Below, piece after piece: positions 45,458 to 57,322 of a stretch of 64,000 bases of DNA. Every line of letters starts with the position of its first letter. Positions within the stretch are counted from its first letter, which is position 1. Made by a program: the position numbers and the translations under genes. This stretch comes from Tretioscincus oriximinensis (lineage: Eukaryota; Chordata; Lepidosauria; Squamata; Gymnophthalmidae). Under the pieces are notes generated by a model. It was not told the origin of the DNA. It did no database searches and worked only from the letters and a program-made list of their open reading frames with translations. The stretch spans positions 270,622 to 334,621 of the forward strand of contig JAJVDF010000771.1 of NCBI GenBank assembly GCA_022410635.1. The letters run 5' to 3'.

Positions 45458-46325
45458 GAACGTTCTGGCAAGATGCAAGTTTTCCATTTTTAAAGCAGAG
45501 TCTCCTATGAAGTTGCCAAATGAGAATTTGTAATACCGCCTCACATCAGATGTATTTAAACTTTGTGGGCTGGTGGAATGAAATATTTTCAAAAGAGAAG
45601 GGTGTGTTTTCTCCCCAGCTTGTGTAGAGTGCGGAGATCCTTTCTCGTTGTTTATGGAGCAAAATTTCGGGAAATCTTAAAGTGATGCATCAAGCGTAGC
45701 TGTCAGGCAAAGAGACGAAGCAGCCCCACAAGGGGACAGTGGAAATCCTGTGTCCTTTTTTTAACTGGAAATCGAGANTTTTCAGTAAGCCGGGAGTGTT
45801 TTTCTCCTCCACAGCATATCCCTATTTGCGCTGTGCTGCTTTAGCGACTGCCAGTTTCTGTTCTAAGCAAGGGCTGAAACCGCCACGCTTGGTTCTCTGT
45901 CCTCTCGCAAAACTTCTCCCACCTCCATCTGAAAGCCTCCAAGTGGCTGCTTTAAGTTACTGGTGACAGNTGGGTTTTAGCACAGCTCTAACCTTACAAT
46001 CGCTTTCTTTATTCNACGGAGATTTCGCAGGACGTCTTCAGTCCTTCGTCTATACTAGTGCCTTTATGTAGTTTGGAGATTAAAATGGCAACTATAATAT
46101 TAATTTATTTTTGAAACTTCCTGCCTGTAGTAATCTTACTCCTCAAACAGATTTTTCTGAAGACATTTGAATGTATATGATGGTTTTGTTGCCTGGCAAT
46201 GTATAATTATGCAAGACATGCATCTCTTACTATTGTGGGACCAGAAACCTGCATTTGTATCAGCTTTTAGAGATTTTCTCAGTCCCATACTAAGAAAAAT
46301 AAAAGAGTCTTTGATCCAAAATCAT
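45458..46325 (+). other. VPS13B: VPS13B 3' UTR (inferred extent)
   Basis: From the stop codon to just past the first strong AATAAA. Nothing coding; an open frame at 45,739-45,966 looks incidental. The end is inferred from the poly(A) signal and may differ if a later site is used. Confidence 0.65.
46298..46303 (+). terminator. AATAAA poly(A) signal, VPS13B candidate
   Basis: Canonical hexamer about 840 bases past the stop, followed by a second overlapping-type AATAAA at 46,330-46,335. The downstream stretch is only moderately T-rich. Confidence 0.6.
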
Positions 46326-46765
46326 TAATAATAAATGCCAAGCCCAGGTAACTATTTTATTTGCTTCTAAGAGTTGTGTTCATTGGCTTTGGTCTCAAGA
46401 CACAGTTCAACCAAGAAGTTTCACCTTTAACTTTTNCGGAGGATGATTTATGCGGAGGTCCCACCAAACAGGTTTGGGGTTTTGCACACGTCTGTGAAAT
46501 ATTTAGCGGTCAAAAAACGAAAGATTGAAACGATGCTAGTTATTCATCTCCTTGGGACGTTGAGAGACAAGTCCAACTTGTAATAAAATCTGCATTTTCT
46601 ATACCACAACTTAAACTGCCTTAGCTAAATCACTGAACAAATAACCTTGTGATTGGGAGGAGCCAAACCCATTTTAGAACAATGGCAGAGGTCTGCAAGT
46701 TTTCATTTAAAAAAGTCTTTGTTTCTACCTAAAAACTATTAGTAATTAATTGTCTTCAAGGCTCA

Positions 46766-46971
46766 CTGATGGCATGAGAGTGTTCCAGGGCCTCCTTGCA
46801 CAAGGAAGATCTTACTTTGTCCTTCCAAGCAGCCCTCTGTCTTTTCAAGGTGAACCACTTCAGGATGTCTTCCAAGCCTATGGGAACAAGACTCGGCTGA
46901 AGCCAGGAAATTCTGCTGATGTCTCTTGTAAATATCTGGCGGTCAAACCCAAGAAACTCAAAGTGTACTAA
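46766..46971 (+). CDS. Unassigned terminal-exon-like ORF
   Basis: An open frame follows a possible acceptor (TTGTCTTCAAG before 46,766) that would supply two bases of a split codon upstream. It reads LTDGMRVFQGLLAQGRSYFV, SFQGEPLQDVFQAYGNK and SCKYLAVKPKKLKVY, then TAA. Composition and residue mix look protein-like and differ from the surrounding AT-rich DNA. A good AATAAA with a GT-rich downstream element follows 175 bases later. There is no poly(A) tract, which argues against a recent processed pseudogene. I do not recognise the protein. It could be the last exon of a small gene, an alternative VPS13B end, or a pseudogene piece. Confidence 0.35.
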
Positions 46972-47144
46972 TAACAGCACATTTTTCATGCGTCCCGTTT
47001 TAGTACGAGTTGCCCCCAGAAGCTGAGTGTTCAGATTATGCTGACTTGACCTCATCCTTTTCTAATGTATCGTATGCCAACTTATGAAACTGGCCATTGT
47101 TTATATTTTAAAATGTCTTTTCCTTCATGAATCTTTTTGTGAAA

Positions 47145-47150
47145 AATAAA
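47145..47150 (+). terminator. AATAAA poly(A) signal with GT-rich downstream element
   Basis: AATAAA followed by GTTATATTGTCAGTTTTGTG. It is the best-formed poly(A) site in the window. It may serve the unassigned ORF at 46,766 or be a distal VPS13B site. Confidence 0.6.
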
Positions 47151-49847
47151 GTTATATTGTCAGTTTTGTGTGATGATTGCATAACAACCAAACAAAGTGC
47201 AATTTTTTTCCCCACCTGCAAGCTGTGGCCCTGTGTGACGGCGCATCTCCTTTGGCCTGCAACCAATTTGCAATTTGCAATTAAAACTGAAAGGCAGATT
47301 TGTACCTAAGAGACTGAAACACTATTTGATGCTTTTCATCTNCCTGCTGAGTGGGCAGACCGAGCTTCGACCTGGTACGAGAGGTAGACATTTGTTCTTC
47401 AGAACAACGCTCATGGTCCACTTCAAAGAGGCCACATTTTCCCATGACTTTTAAACCAACTTGGAAGTAGGTTGCAGCCACCCAAAATCACAAAACATTC
47501 CTGTACACACAAGTCCGTTCTGAAGCTGCTTCTTACTGCACTGGTCTAGACCCTCACTGTGTTGAGAAATTCCCTATTAACCACCTGTGCCTGAGCCCAC
47601 GGGACCAAGCGCCTTCTTGAGTGCAGACCCAAAGGCTTCAGCACAGCAGCAGAACTGGCAAAATCCCAAAGCCAGGAGGGAACCCATGGAAGCTCAGGCT
47701 GCCAATGAGGCTGGCACAAGGGAGATGTGGCCCACTGTTTAGTTCTTAGCTTGGCTGCCGTTTGGACATATTTGGAGACAGCACATTCCCAAAAATGTCT
47801 CCTCGTCTTGAGATGAGTTCTAGATTTGCTGGGTTGCCTTAACCTTGGTCTTGAAATCAGATGTTTGAAAAATAAAAATGTTAATTATTATTTTTTGCTG
47901 GATTGGCAATATGGAATAAAAGAAAGTGAATGGAAGGGTAGAACAAGACAATTCCAGGCTGGTTACATTTGGCTAATTAGATCCCCATATGCCCAAAGAC
48001 CAGCATGGAAGTGGCAAAGAGCCTGGCTCAGGGTATAAGCAGCAGCTTCCTGCCTGGCCTCACGGTCAGTTTTTGTGACTTGGTAATGCTGTATAGTGCA
48101 GACAGCCAACCTGCCCTCATGAGGTGCATTGGAGAGGAAGTGACTTCACTGTACNTCCAAATTGCACTTGAAAGTCATAGCAAGAATACTAACAACACCC
48201 AGTCACATCTAAGCACATTTTATTACTTCTGATGATCATACCGATGAGGCCCTTCAGAGTGGTTTACTCTGTTCTCTCTTGGGGGCTACCTGAGGCCACA
48301 AGATTGGTGCAGTGGAGAAATGCCCTGGATCCGTTCCTGGTAGAGAAAAATATATTGCAATTGGTTCGTTTTTTTAAAAAATGATTTAACTTTTTTTAAT
48401 GTGATGTAGACTCAAATCAACCTTAATTTGCATGAGGTGCAATAGGCAGCATTTTTCTCAGTGGTAACTTGATACATGTGTACTCTCAAGTGTCTTTACT
48501 CATAGCACCATGTGAAACCAGGATTTGGGTTCGTTTCAGTATAATCTTATGCACATGAGGATCAAGTTATGGTGCAAAAAATGTGCAATGTAAGCAATTT
48601 CCAGGGGTTAGGGGAGATAACATGAGCCATCTGCCCGAAAAGGGAGGGCAGGCAAGTGCAGTGTGGTGAAAGCAGCCGGGTTCACAGCTTGAGTTAATGT
48701 CTACAGATCACTGGGACCCCCACCCCCCGTCCTCCAGGTGAGGATCTTTTAATGTTCCTTCTGTAAATAGGATCTCAGATGTTCCATTGAGGCTGACAAA
48801 GCTGCTGCCCCAAGATTCCATGCCTCTGCTCAAAGAGCTTCTCCACAGACCTGCCTGCCAGGCTCCGAGTGCAAGAAGTGCTTCATACAACTAACGGTAT
48901 CAAGAGGTCTCCCCTAGGCCCTCATGACCCTTCTGTATGGGGTACTGTGGGTGCCAACTCTGCTGCTCCACCAAGGCATTTTGGCTACCCTGTGGAGATA
49001 CAGTTGCTATGGCTGCAACAAAGTTNGAAGTCACTATGCAGGCAGAAATGACAGCACTCAAGTCCCTGCAAGCTGGTGCCAAAAGGCATGTCTGTCCCCA
49101 TTTACTTACCAGATAAAGGGTTAGTGGTATTTAGAGTTCCCGCTACTATTTGGTTTAAACACCCTGCCACCTGTCACGATAGAAGCCATGAGGGTAACAA
49201 CCAGGCAATTGTCCAACTTTGATTGGAACATCATTAAGCAAAGGAAACCGCTCCACGCAGATCACCTTGAGTGGGGCAACACTATAATCTCCTGCCACCT
49301 CATGGTGCATTCACAGCACCAAAAGGACCCTGCAGACCCTGCTAAAGGTTACAAGCATTAAATCACCATTAATCTTCTGCGTTTCATCTTCAGTCTTAAG
49401 AAGAACGAAGGTCCCCAAACCAAAGAAGCTTCTGCATCCATAATGTAAGAGGCTCTTGGGATCAGACTTCACTCTCGGAGGGAAGCCGTAATGTTGCCGT
49501 ACCCCCTTCCTGTGCACGTTGGAGGGAGGTGCAATCCAGGGTTCCAATAAAATCACAGGTGCATTAACTTTGGTCTGGGCTCAGGTTAACTTCCCATAGA
49601 GCAGATATTAGCATAACAGGAAGGCCAAAGGAAATATAGGAACGGAAGGAGGTGAATCTCACTATGCTGAACATTTTCCACGCGTGTCAGCAGAATCATA
49701 AATGTACAACAAGGGATTTTTTCCTAGACTTTTGGGGTTCTCAAAGCCGCCCTGAAAAGACTCAAATAATTTGCTTGATTCCAAAGGTTAGCAGCTAGAA
49801 TTTTTTTTAAATGAATTTTGTCAAATTTTAGAGCCTCTCCATTACAG

Positions 49848-50486
49848 GAGATCCCATCTGTGGATGCCTCACAGGCAACACCACCATNGAGAGGCACCTT
49901 CACTTCGTGCCTTATGTGTTTCCTTTGGGGAATTTTCTGCTCCAGTAAAAGGCATTTACCAAGCTATGGAGCACAATAACCATTTTGCACACAAAGAATG
50001 ACCCCAATATTGACTCTAAACTACACCATCATGTGCCTGAAAGAAAAGGGTGAAGAATGCAATATGGCCAGGCATGGGCGCCTGAGGAAAGAGATTGAAA
50101 AATGTGAAGATCTCATTAAAAGACAATCCCTAGTTCACCAAGCAGCCTTGCTCCATGTTTAACACCAGGATCGGTTTCAGAATTCAGAAGTTACTGAGGT
50201 TGACCATCCCCAGAGGGGACTTCAACCCATTGGGACAACAAAGAGAACGGCAGCAGCAGCAGATCAAAAGCCCTTCGTACTCTTGAAGCCACTTTGTCCT
50301 CCAATGACAATACCAAAGGATATTTACTTTGAGCTGCAGCCCAGAGCCGTCAGGGAAATGCTACCCCCTTCCAAAAGCCGGGAATTCACAAGTTCAGAAC
50401 GGCGCACCATGATCAGGCTCACACTGATATTACTAATATCACCATCCTCACCAAGATTCAGCTTAATACAATTTTCCAACTACTGA
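49848..50486 (+). pseudogene. Possible decayed coding sequence, parent unknown
   Basis: One frame stays open for about 640 bases except for two TAA codons (near 49,968 and 50,160). The reading includes TPILTLNYTIMCLKEKGEEC, ARHGRLRKEIEKCEDLIKRQ, SLVHQAALLHV and PMTIPKDIYFELQPRAVREM. The charged helix-like segments look like real protein, and a possible acceptor (CTCCATTACAG) precedes 49,848. I cannot name a parent. It could be a processed pseudogene, dead exons of a retroelement, or chance. Confidence 0.3.
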
Positions 50487-50817
50487 ATTATAGTAAAAAN
50501 TGAATTTGTTTAGTTCCAGTAGCCCCTATTCAGAATGGGAGAGTAGAATTTAAAAAGGTGGAGAAAGACNCAAATGGATAAGAGAGACCGGGAACCGTTT
50601 CCTGTAGAAAACTGAAGACGTTTGGGCCTTTATAATCTATGTGNAGAGTTGAGAGTTCATTGTCACCAACTATGGCTTAATTGGCAGGAAAGCCAAAAAG
50701 CAGGAAGTTGAAAATGGGACCTTCCAGGTCAATATGGACAAAAGCAGAGAACGTCTACAGCCCTCACTTGCTAATAAAATACTTTTGGAGAAGTATCTGA
50801 ATGTTCTAGTCTACAAA

Positions 50818-51249
50818 ATCAATTTCAGAGAAATAGCCGTGTTAGTCCAGTAGAAAGTCCAGCAAAGGGGCCAGTAGCACTTTGAGACTAACAGGAGAAA
50901 AGTGGGTGGCATAAGATTTCGTAGACACNTCTACATCTTCAGATGCTGAGGAACTAATGTCAANGTCAGGTATTTATAGGAAACTGTGTATGGGAGATGA
51001 CAAAGCATATGCAAATGTGATAAGGTGATGAACTCCAGGTTTAGAAAAACAGGTAAATAGCAGAAACAAATCCTCTCATGTGAAAAAGTCCCTGGAGCAG
51101 CAAGCGGCAATGTCTGAAAATAAATCAATCTATATATACCTGACCCTGACATTAATCCCTCAGCATCTGAAGAAGTCGANGTGTCTACGAAAGCTTATGC
51201 CCCCCACTTTTCTCAAGTTAGTCTCTAAGCTACTAGCTCCTTTGCTGGA
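50818..51249 (-). mobile_element. Fold-back retroposon family copy with 12-bp TSD
   Basis: CTAGTCTACAAA flanks both sides (50,806-50,817 and 51,250-51,261). On the plus strand the element opens ATCAATTTCAGAGAAATAGC, with an arm to about 50,950. It has a unique middle (GGTATTTATAGGAAACTGTG) and the opposite arm at 51,165-51,249 ending AGCTCCTTTGCTGGA. No ORF. Confidence 0.85.
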
Positions 51250-52299
51250 CTAGTCTACAAAGGTCCTTTACACTGACTACATTGCATAACAATTCCCACA
51301 CAACGCCTCCCTTCACAAGACCCTTTTATTAAAGCTGTATTTTACCAAAAAAACATGTTAAGTATATACTGTAGTTGGTTTATCCAAACAGTGCCTGGGT
51401 TAAATAACTGAATACTTAAAAAGAGGAAGTTCACACTGTAAGAATTTCTGTTCTATCCAAAATACTCAAGAAAGTGAAGTTGTATACGGCATTTCCTTAA
51501 TTTTATCTCACTGTAAATGTAGCTACAAGGTAAGGCAACACANCCATTGATAGGAAAGCAGCCACTTCTCAGACTCAAGTTCGTGATTCATAAAGTTTAG
51601 CCTTTAGCTTGTGACTAAAGCTACTACGTATCAAGACATCATGGCTTGCAATCTTTTAAGCTATCTGTAAAGTTTTTGTATAAAACAGAATGCCAAATTA
51701 AACCATCTGTATTGTATTTACAAGCTTGTAAATTCAAATCTTGATAGCCAAACGTCTCCTTCAAATGGCCTGTTAACATCAACACTTTGTTCAAAACCGT
51801 TCGTTCTGCAAAAGCTACTTCCCAATTTCTCAGCTGATTCAAAATATTAAATTACCTTAAGAAGAAACTTCAGTTTCCAGGCACAGTAATTGGAACACAT
51901 TTTCATAGGCATGAAAAGCCTGTTGCAGGGAGTATTTCCAGAGAGATCTAACTCAGGTGCAACCATTAAAGCAGCCCTTGGCAGAAGAGATCCCAGCTGC
52001 TAAGCCTTAACTGATTTCAAATCTCTCTCATATTAACCGATCTCTTACAAACAGGTGCTGCATTAGGTTATTATTTGCACTGAACATGTATTCTGTTTCA
52101 AATGCTTAAACTTGGAGGCAGAATTCTGTTGGCAGAGACACAATTTCCTTGCAGTACCAATCTGTGGCCCTCCAGGTGCTCTTGGACTTCATTTTTCCTC
52201 AGACATTTCCAGAGTGAATGTATAATTGTCTCATGGCCTTCACTCATTTTTTTTCCATTTTACTGCTTTTAATTATATTTAACATGGTTTTCAAATGTT

Positions 52300-52597
52300 A
52301 AATATAACATTTGCTTCTTGCTGCTCCAGGGACTTTTTCACATGAGAGGATTAGTTTCTGCCATTTAGCTGTTTTTCTAACCTGGAGTTCATCACCTTAG
52401 CACATTTGCATGTGCTTTGTCGTCTCCCATACACAATTTCCTATAAATACCTGACTTTGATATTAGTCCCTCAGCATCTGAAGAAGTAGACCTGTCTATG
52501 AAAGCTTCTGCCACCCACTTTTCTCAAGTTAGTCTCAAAGTGCTACTGGCTCCTTTGCTGGACTTTCTACTGGACCGACACGGCTATTTCTCTGAAA
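52300..52597 (+). mobile_element. Fold-back retroposon family copy with 16-bp TSD
   Basis: ATGGTTTTCAAATGTT flanks both sides (52,284-52,299 and 52,598-52,613). The element begins in the family middle (GCTGCTCCAGGGACTTTTTC), so it lacks one arm, and ends at the constant GACACGGCTATTTCTCTGAA plus A. Confidence 0.85.
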
Positions 52598-53611
52598 ATG
52601 GTTTTCAAATGTTCCTCTAAACCACTTAAAGCATTTATTGTGCAGATGTAGTATGGAAGTGCTTTATTTACACTCAAGGGAAAAAAGAAAAAGGAGCATA
52701 GAGAGGTTCACTGAACAGCCATCACGATGGTCCCACCACAGAATCTGTCACATGCCCTCCACATGCTCTTCTCCCACATCCAAGCCTTTCTTTCCATGAT
52801 TCTAGGANAAGCATCTCTCCCTTTTGGTACTAATGCTCAATTCTTTATCCCCAATGGAAAAACATGAGACCATCATTTTATTTAGGTACGTAATTTAATG
52901 AGCAGTGGTACTGCACCAGAGCAAAAAAAGAAGGAAATCTCTGAAACAGCAACCATCAACTGCCAGGTTTCTAGAGGGTCTGAAAGAGAGAGAGAAACAA
53001 GAAATTACAATCCAGCCTCTGACAGCTCTTTCTCAGTGGCCAAACCCTTCGTGCAAACTCCCNAACAGCTTAACAACAAAAGGCCTCATCTGCAAAGATG
53101 GCATTCCTGGGCAGAAAACTAAGTAAATATTTCTCATTCATTCCCTTGGTTCCCACCCAGAAGATTCCCCAACATTCTGCGTAAACTGAGCAAACCAGAG
53201 ACACAAGAGTCATGTGATTACTGGGGGTATTTGAGTCTCCACGTACTTCTCATAATGCTCCATGGGAAAAAATGGATGCAAATTTGCCAAATAAGACTCA
53301 ACTATAAACCGAGTTTGCATTGCTCCTCATTTGTTTTGACATAAACTGTTATATTGTGAATGCTGTAACTGGATGTTTACATAATTGTACCACACTTGAT
53401 TCAGTAGAGTTTATTATTCAAATAAGGCCTCTCTGCACACCCTTCCTGCAGCAGATTTTGAGCAAGCAGATCAGAAAATCAGCTCTAAGGCAAAAGGAGC
53501 AATAACAAAACCGTGTCATGAGAAAAGGCCANCGATCGGAGAAAACCTTTTATGATTGAATTCCTCGTTTTATGGCTCTTCCCATGGCAATGGATCTGTC
53601 ACATCCATCCA

Positions 53612-53617
53612 TTTATT
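53612..53617 (-). terminator. Candidate COX6C poly(A) signal
   Basis: AATAAA on the minus strand about 283 bases past the COX6C stop. Mammalian COX6C 3' UTRs are shorter, so another site may be used; nearer canonical hexamers were not seen. Confidence 0.3.
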
Positions 53618-53899
53618 AATCTCTTTTTTCTCTGATACTTTGACTTTACAATTCTCCCCAGCTCGAAACACACCATCAAGCAGTACATTACACACAGGCT
53701 TTCCAATTATTATTAGGCCTCTCAAGATAATGTCCACAAATGCTCTGTGTAATGCATTACGGAACTGCTCGTCAAAAACAATACATCCTCTAGGTCACAA
53801 ACTACATAAGACGCCATTAACACACAGTGCAGAAGACAGTTAAGCTGCTGTAACTACCCAGGAAAATAATATGGCACAAGATTTCCAGTTACCTTAGTA

Positions 53900-54094
<195 letters not shown>

Positions 54095-54394
54095 TTACCA
54101 GCATTTTATTATTCCCAAAGAGGTCCACTGCTCCACTCATTCACTGTTTCTAGAAAGGGGGTCCAGCAGCACCTTAAAGACTAACAGGAAAATGTATAAA
54201 TTCTGAAGAAACAGACTCCTAGTCCCTGTATGCACAGACCTCAGTAATGGGTTTTAGGGATCTGTTACAACACACTTATAATTCATTCAGGGATCTATTG
54301 AAATACACGAGATGTACAAACTGTCGGCCTTTTTTGAACTGAGCCTTATTCTAGGCTATGTATCAGAAAAAGAACCTGCCATCGGTNTCCTTTT

Positions 54395-54733
54395 CACAGA
54401 AGTGCAGGCTGCAAAAGAGGAGACTGAGAGGAGACGTGATAGCTTCTCTACAAATGCCTGAAGGGCTGCCGCAGGGCAGAGGGATCAGCCTTGTTCTCAT
54501 NGGCANATGGAAGGANTAGAAACANTGGGATGAAACTGCAGGGGAGGAGATTCAGATTAGATAGATAAACCAGTNGAACAGTTTGCCACAGGNGGTGGTG
54601 AGTTCGCCTTCACTGGAAGTCTTCAAACAGAGGCTGGACAGTCATCTGTCTGGGATGGTTTAATGANTCCTGCATNGAGCAGGGGGTTGGACCNGATGNC
54701 CCTGGAGATCCCTTCCAACTCTATGATTCTACT
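54395..54733 (+). mobile_element. CR1 LINE 3' end
   Basis: It carries the CR1 3' words GAGACTGAGAGGAGACGTGA, AGTCTTCAAACAGAGGCTGG, CATCTGTCTGGGATGGTT and CCCTTCCAACTCTATGATTC. Many Ns. The ATGATTCT end is the classic CR1 terminal octamer region. Confidence 0.9.
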
Positions 54734-54920
54734 CCCCAATAGGGCCTGCCATAGTCTACACTGANGGGCAGATGGTGGCTCCTTATTCCAAAGTATAGTT
54801 CCAAAAGAGGATCGATGCAGAAAGGGCCTTAGGCTACAAAAGCTCTTGCTATCAACTTTTTTTTCCTGTTAGTCGCTAAAGTGCTACTAGATACTCTTGC
54901 TGGAAATTCTGATCCACATT

Positions 54921-55232
54921 AGAAGAAGAAGAAGAACTGTGTTCTTATACTCCGCCTTTCTCACCTTTTCAAAGGGATTCAAAATGGGTTACAAAGGCAT
55001 TTTTGTCAGAAGGCTCACATTCTATCTTCCCCACCAGGCTATGGTGGTTCCCATGTATCTACTTGCAGTCAGTTGCAATTTCTTGCAATTCATGCTTTCG
55101 AATAGCTGGGTTGGCTAGAGCTACAGGCTAGTGGGAGGTGCTCACCCCTCCCCACGTCCCACACAGGGCTTCCAAACCCCATCTCCCACATGAGAGACGG
55201 ATTCCTAAGCGACTGAGCCATTCGTGCCTGCA
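54921..55232 (-). mobile_element. tRNA-derived SINE, family A, full length
   Basis: In reverse it runs from AGAAGAAGAAGAACTGTGTT through CTCACCTTTTCAAAGGGATT and TGCAGTCAGTTGCAATTTC to GCGACTGAGCCATTCGTGCC. The most complete family A copy in the window, useful as a reference. Confidence 0.88.
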
Positions 55233-55594
55233 TTAATACCACTAGTTCTTTTAATTTACCGGTAACTGAAAAGGCAGCAACTTTAACTGAGGAAGCTTGC
55301 GATTTAAGGCCGTACTTTCAGATGACTTGATATAAACTATGAAAAACACTGTACTTTGCCAGGTTTTCAAAGAACTAGAATGCAATATTCCGAAATTATA
55401 ATCACACTGCATGTTCTAGGTTACATTTGTCAAATTCTGTCAAGAGCCACCTGCTGTACAAACTGCATTCTAAGAAGTCCTGATAGGCTTTCACGGTCAC
55501 AGCTCATATCAAGAGTTACCCAGCTGACAGAATGATATGTGGAGCAATGNTAAGGAAACAAGCTCAGTGATGTTAAATGCCAGCCACTATTTTC

Positions 55595-55845
55595 ATTACT
55601 TTATTTGTTTATTTGTATTTATATCCTGCCCTATACCCAAAGGTCAAAGGCAGGCCAACCATAAGGGGGCGCACATAGCTTTTTCTTGCTTCCTCCACAA
55701 CAGACCTCCTTGGAGTAGNGCGGGGCTGAGAGAGTTCTAAAGAACTGTGACTGACCCAGAGTCACCCAGCAGGCTTTCGTGGAGGAGTGGGGAATCGAAT
55801 TGGGAGGCAACCAGGTAAGAGTCCAACACTCTAACCTCAATATTG
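55595..55845 (-). mobile_element. tRNA-derived SINE, family B
   Basis: In reverse: tail TTTGTTTATTTGTATTTATA, TCCTGCCCTATACCC, CCACAACAGACC and GTCACCCAGCAGGCTTTCG, ending GTCCAACACTCTAACC. The tRNA-like head is truncated at the last few bases. Confidence 0.82.
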
Positions 55846-56092
55846 TCTATTGCAGTACAATAGACTCTGCAGTAGCAAACAAGCTACTTCATTGGACCAC
55901 AATTGTTTTTACTCTTCCCACGAAAGCAGAACGCAGCACAAAAGAAAGCAGCCACGCTCAACCGTATATACTTGTATAGACACCTCTTAAATACCGTCTT
56001 TCAAGACTGGAAGCCAAATGTTGCAGTTGTAAAGGAGGCCTTCCAGCCTTAATCATTTTCATCATAGTAGCTTTTCTTAATTTATAAATTCA

Positions 56093-56094
<2 letters not shown>

Positions 56095-56172
<78 letters not shown>
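56095..56172. repeat. (ATT)n microsatellite
   Basis: About 25 uninterrupted ATT units, then a short GAT run. A length-variable site. Confidence 0.98.
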
Positions 56173-56432
56173 GATGATGATGATCCAGAATGTCACATTT
56201 TGCAACAGACTGCCTACATTCTTCAAACTTTTTATGAGCATATGGAGGAGGAAGTAGATCATTCAGGGCTTGATTCAGTAGACAAAGTAAAACTCTGCTT
56301 TACGAGCTCCCACTTTATGAGTTGACATCTTTACAAATACTCAGATTCAAAATCTCAAAATGTATCAAAATCCACTTTATGGATCCCTACTTTACATCAA
56401 AAATTTAGTCCTAATTAGCGTGTAAAGTCGGA

Positions 56433-56499
56433 GGCTGAAGCAAGTACAAATATAGTAAAGAAAATCTTATAGTACATGTTTCTTGTACTTGCTTCAGCC
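56433..56499. repeat. Hairpin with perfect 16-bp arms
   Basis: GGCTGAAGCAAGTACA at 56,433-56,448 and its exact complement TGTACTTGCTTCAGCC at 56,484-56,499, with a 35-base loop. It lies in COX6C intron 2 within a stretch that also repeats CTTTAC and CACTTTATG words. Confidence 0.8.
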
Positions 56500-56868
56500 T
56501 CAGTGGAATTGTTTAGACTCCAAAGCCCACTTTCCCTTACATGAAACTATTTTTATGAAAATTGTAAATAGGTCTATTTTGGGGCAGTTCAAGATTGCAC
56601 CATGAATATAACAAACATGCTACATTTTTCCAATTTTCCCTATATGTGCTAGTACGAATGTGCATTTGAAAAAAAATATATCCAGAAATTAATTTCTTTC
56701 ATTTTGAAGTTTTAGTAAGGCATCAATACAGCTGCTAAAAGTACTTAATATGAACCAAGAGACAGATCTGTATTATTTTGGTTTTAAAAAAAACTCCATA
56801 TATAAATTTTGATTTTATAATTAAGGAATTAATTTCTCTCATGATTTCTCATCACATCAATATCTTAC

Positions 56869-56982
56869 CTTATATGAAAATGCAACCACAGTGCTACAGA
56901 TTACACTTATTATAAGGTGTTTTTGCATTCGCTTGGCCAGAAGACCTCTCATTTGCGGCCTGGCCAGCAAAGCAGAAGACAT
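56869..56982 (-). CDS. COX6C: COX6C first coding exon
   Basis: Minus strand. The acceptor CTTTATTCCTTAG precedes a 14-base stretch of 5' UTR (56,983-56,996), then ATG at 56,982-56,980. It encodes MSSALLARPQMRGLLAKRMQ and KHLIISVICSTVVAFSYK (38 residues), with donor GTAAGA. The basic N-terminus with RPQMRGLLAKR followed by a hydrophobic span (LIISVICSTVVAFSY) is the COX6C layout. There is no cleavable presequence, as in the family. The exon partner at 53,900 completes a 77-residue protein. Confidence 0.95.
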
Positions 56983-57057
56983 GTTGATATTTTTTCCTAA
57001 GGAATAAAGAAAAAATATGGTAAAAAGTCACCTACTTTATTGAGCTCAACAACAATT

Positions 57058-57322
57058 TATTATTTATTTATTATTTATTTATTTGTACTTATATCCCACC
57101 CTATACCCAAAGGTCTCAGGGCAGCCTTCCATAGGGTGGCACACATAGCTTTTGTTGCTTTCTCCACAACAGACACGCTCTGGAGTAGGTGGGGCTGAGA
57201 GGGTTCAAAGAACTGNGACTGGCCCAAGGTCACCCAGCTGGCTTCACGGANGAGTGGGGAATCGAACCAGGGGACTACCAGATAAGAGTCCCACATTCTA
57301 ACCACAACACCAAACTGGCTCT
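57058..57322 (-). mobile_element. tRNA-derived SINE, family B, full length
   Basis: In reverse: (TTTA)n tail, TATATCCCACCCTATACCC, GCACACATAGCTTTTGTTG, CTGGCCCAAGGTCACCCAGC and CACAACACCAAACTGGC at the head. A nearly complete copy. Confidence 0.87.

Larger units (their letters stand above)
47151..53899. other. Intergenic region between convergent genes
   Basis: About 6.7 kb between VPS13B and COX6C. It holds two copies of the fold-back retroposon (50,818-51,249 and 52,300-52,597) and a protein-like broken stretch (49,848-50,486). Segments at 48,000-48,160 and 49,140-49,560 look protein-like in short frames on either strand but do not add up to a gene. The rest shows nothing. Confidence 0.5.
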
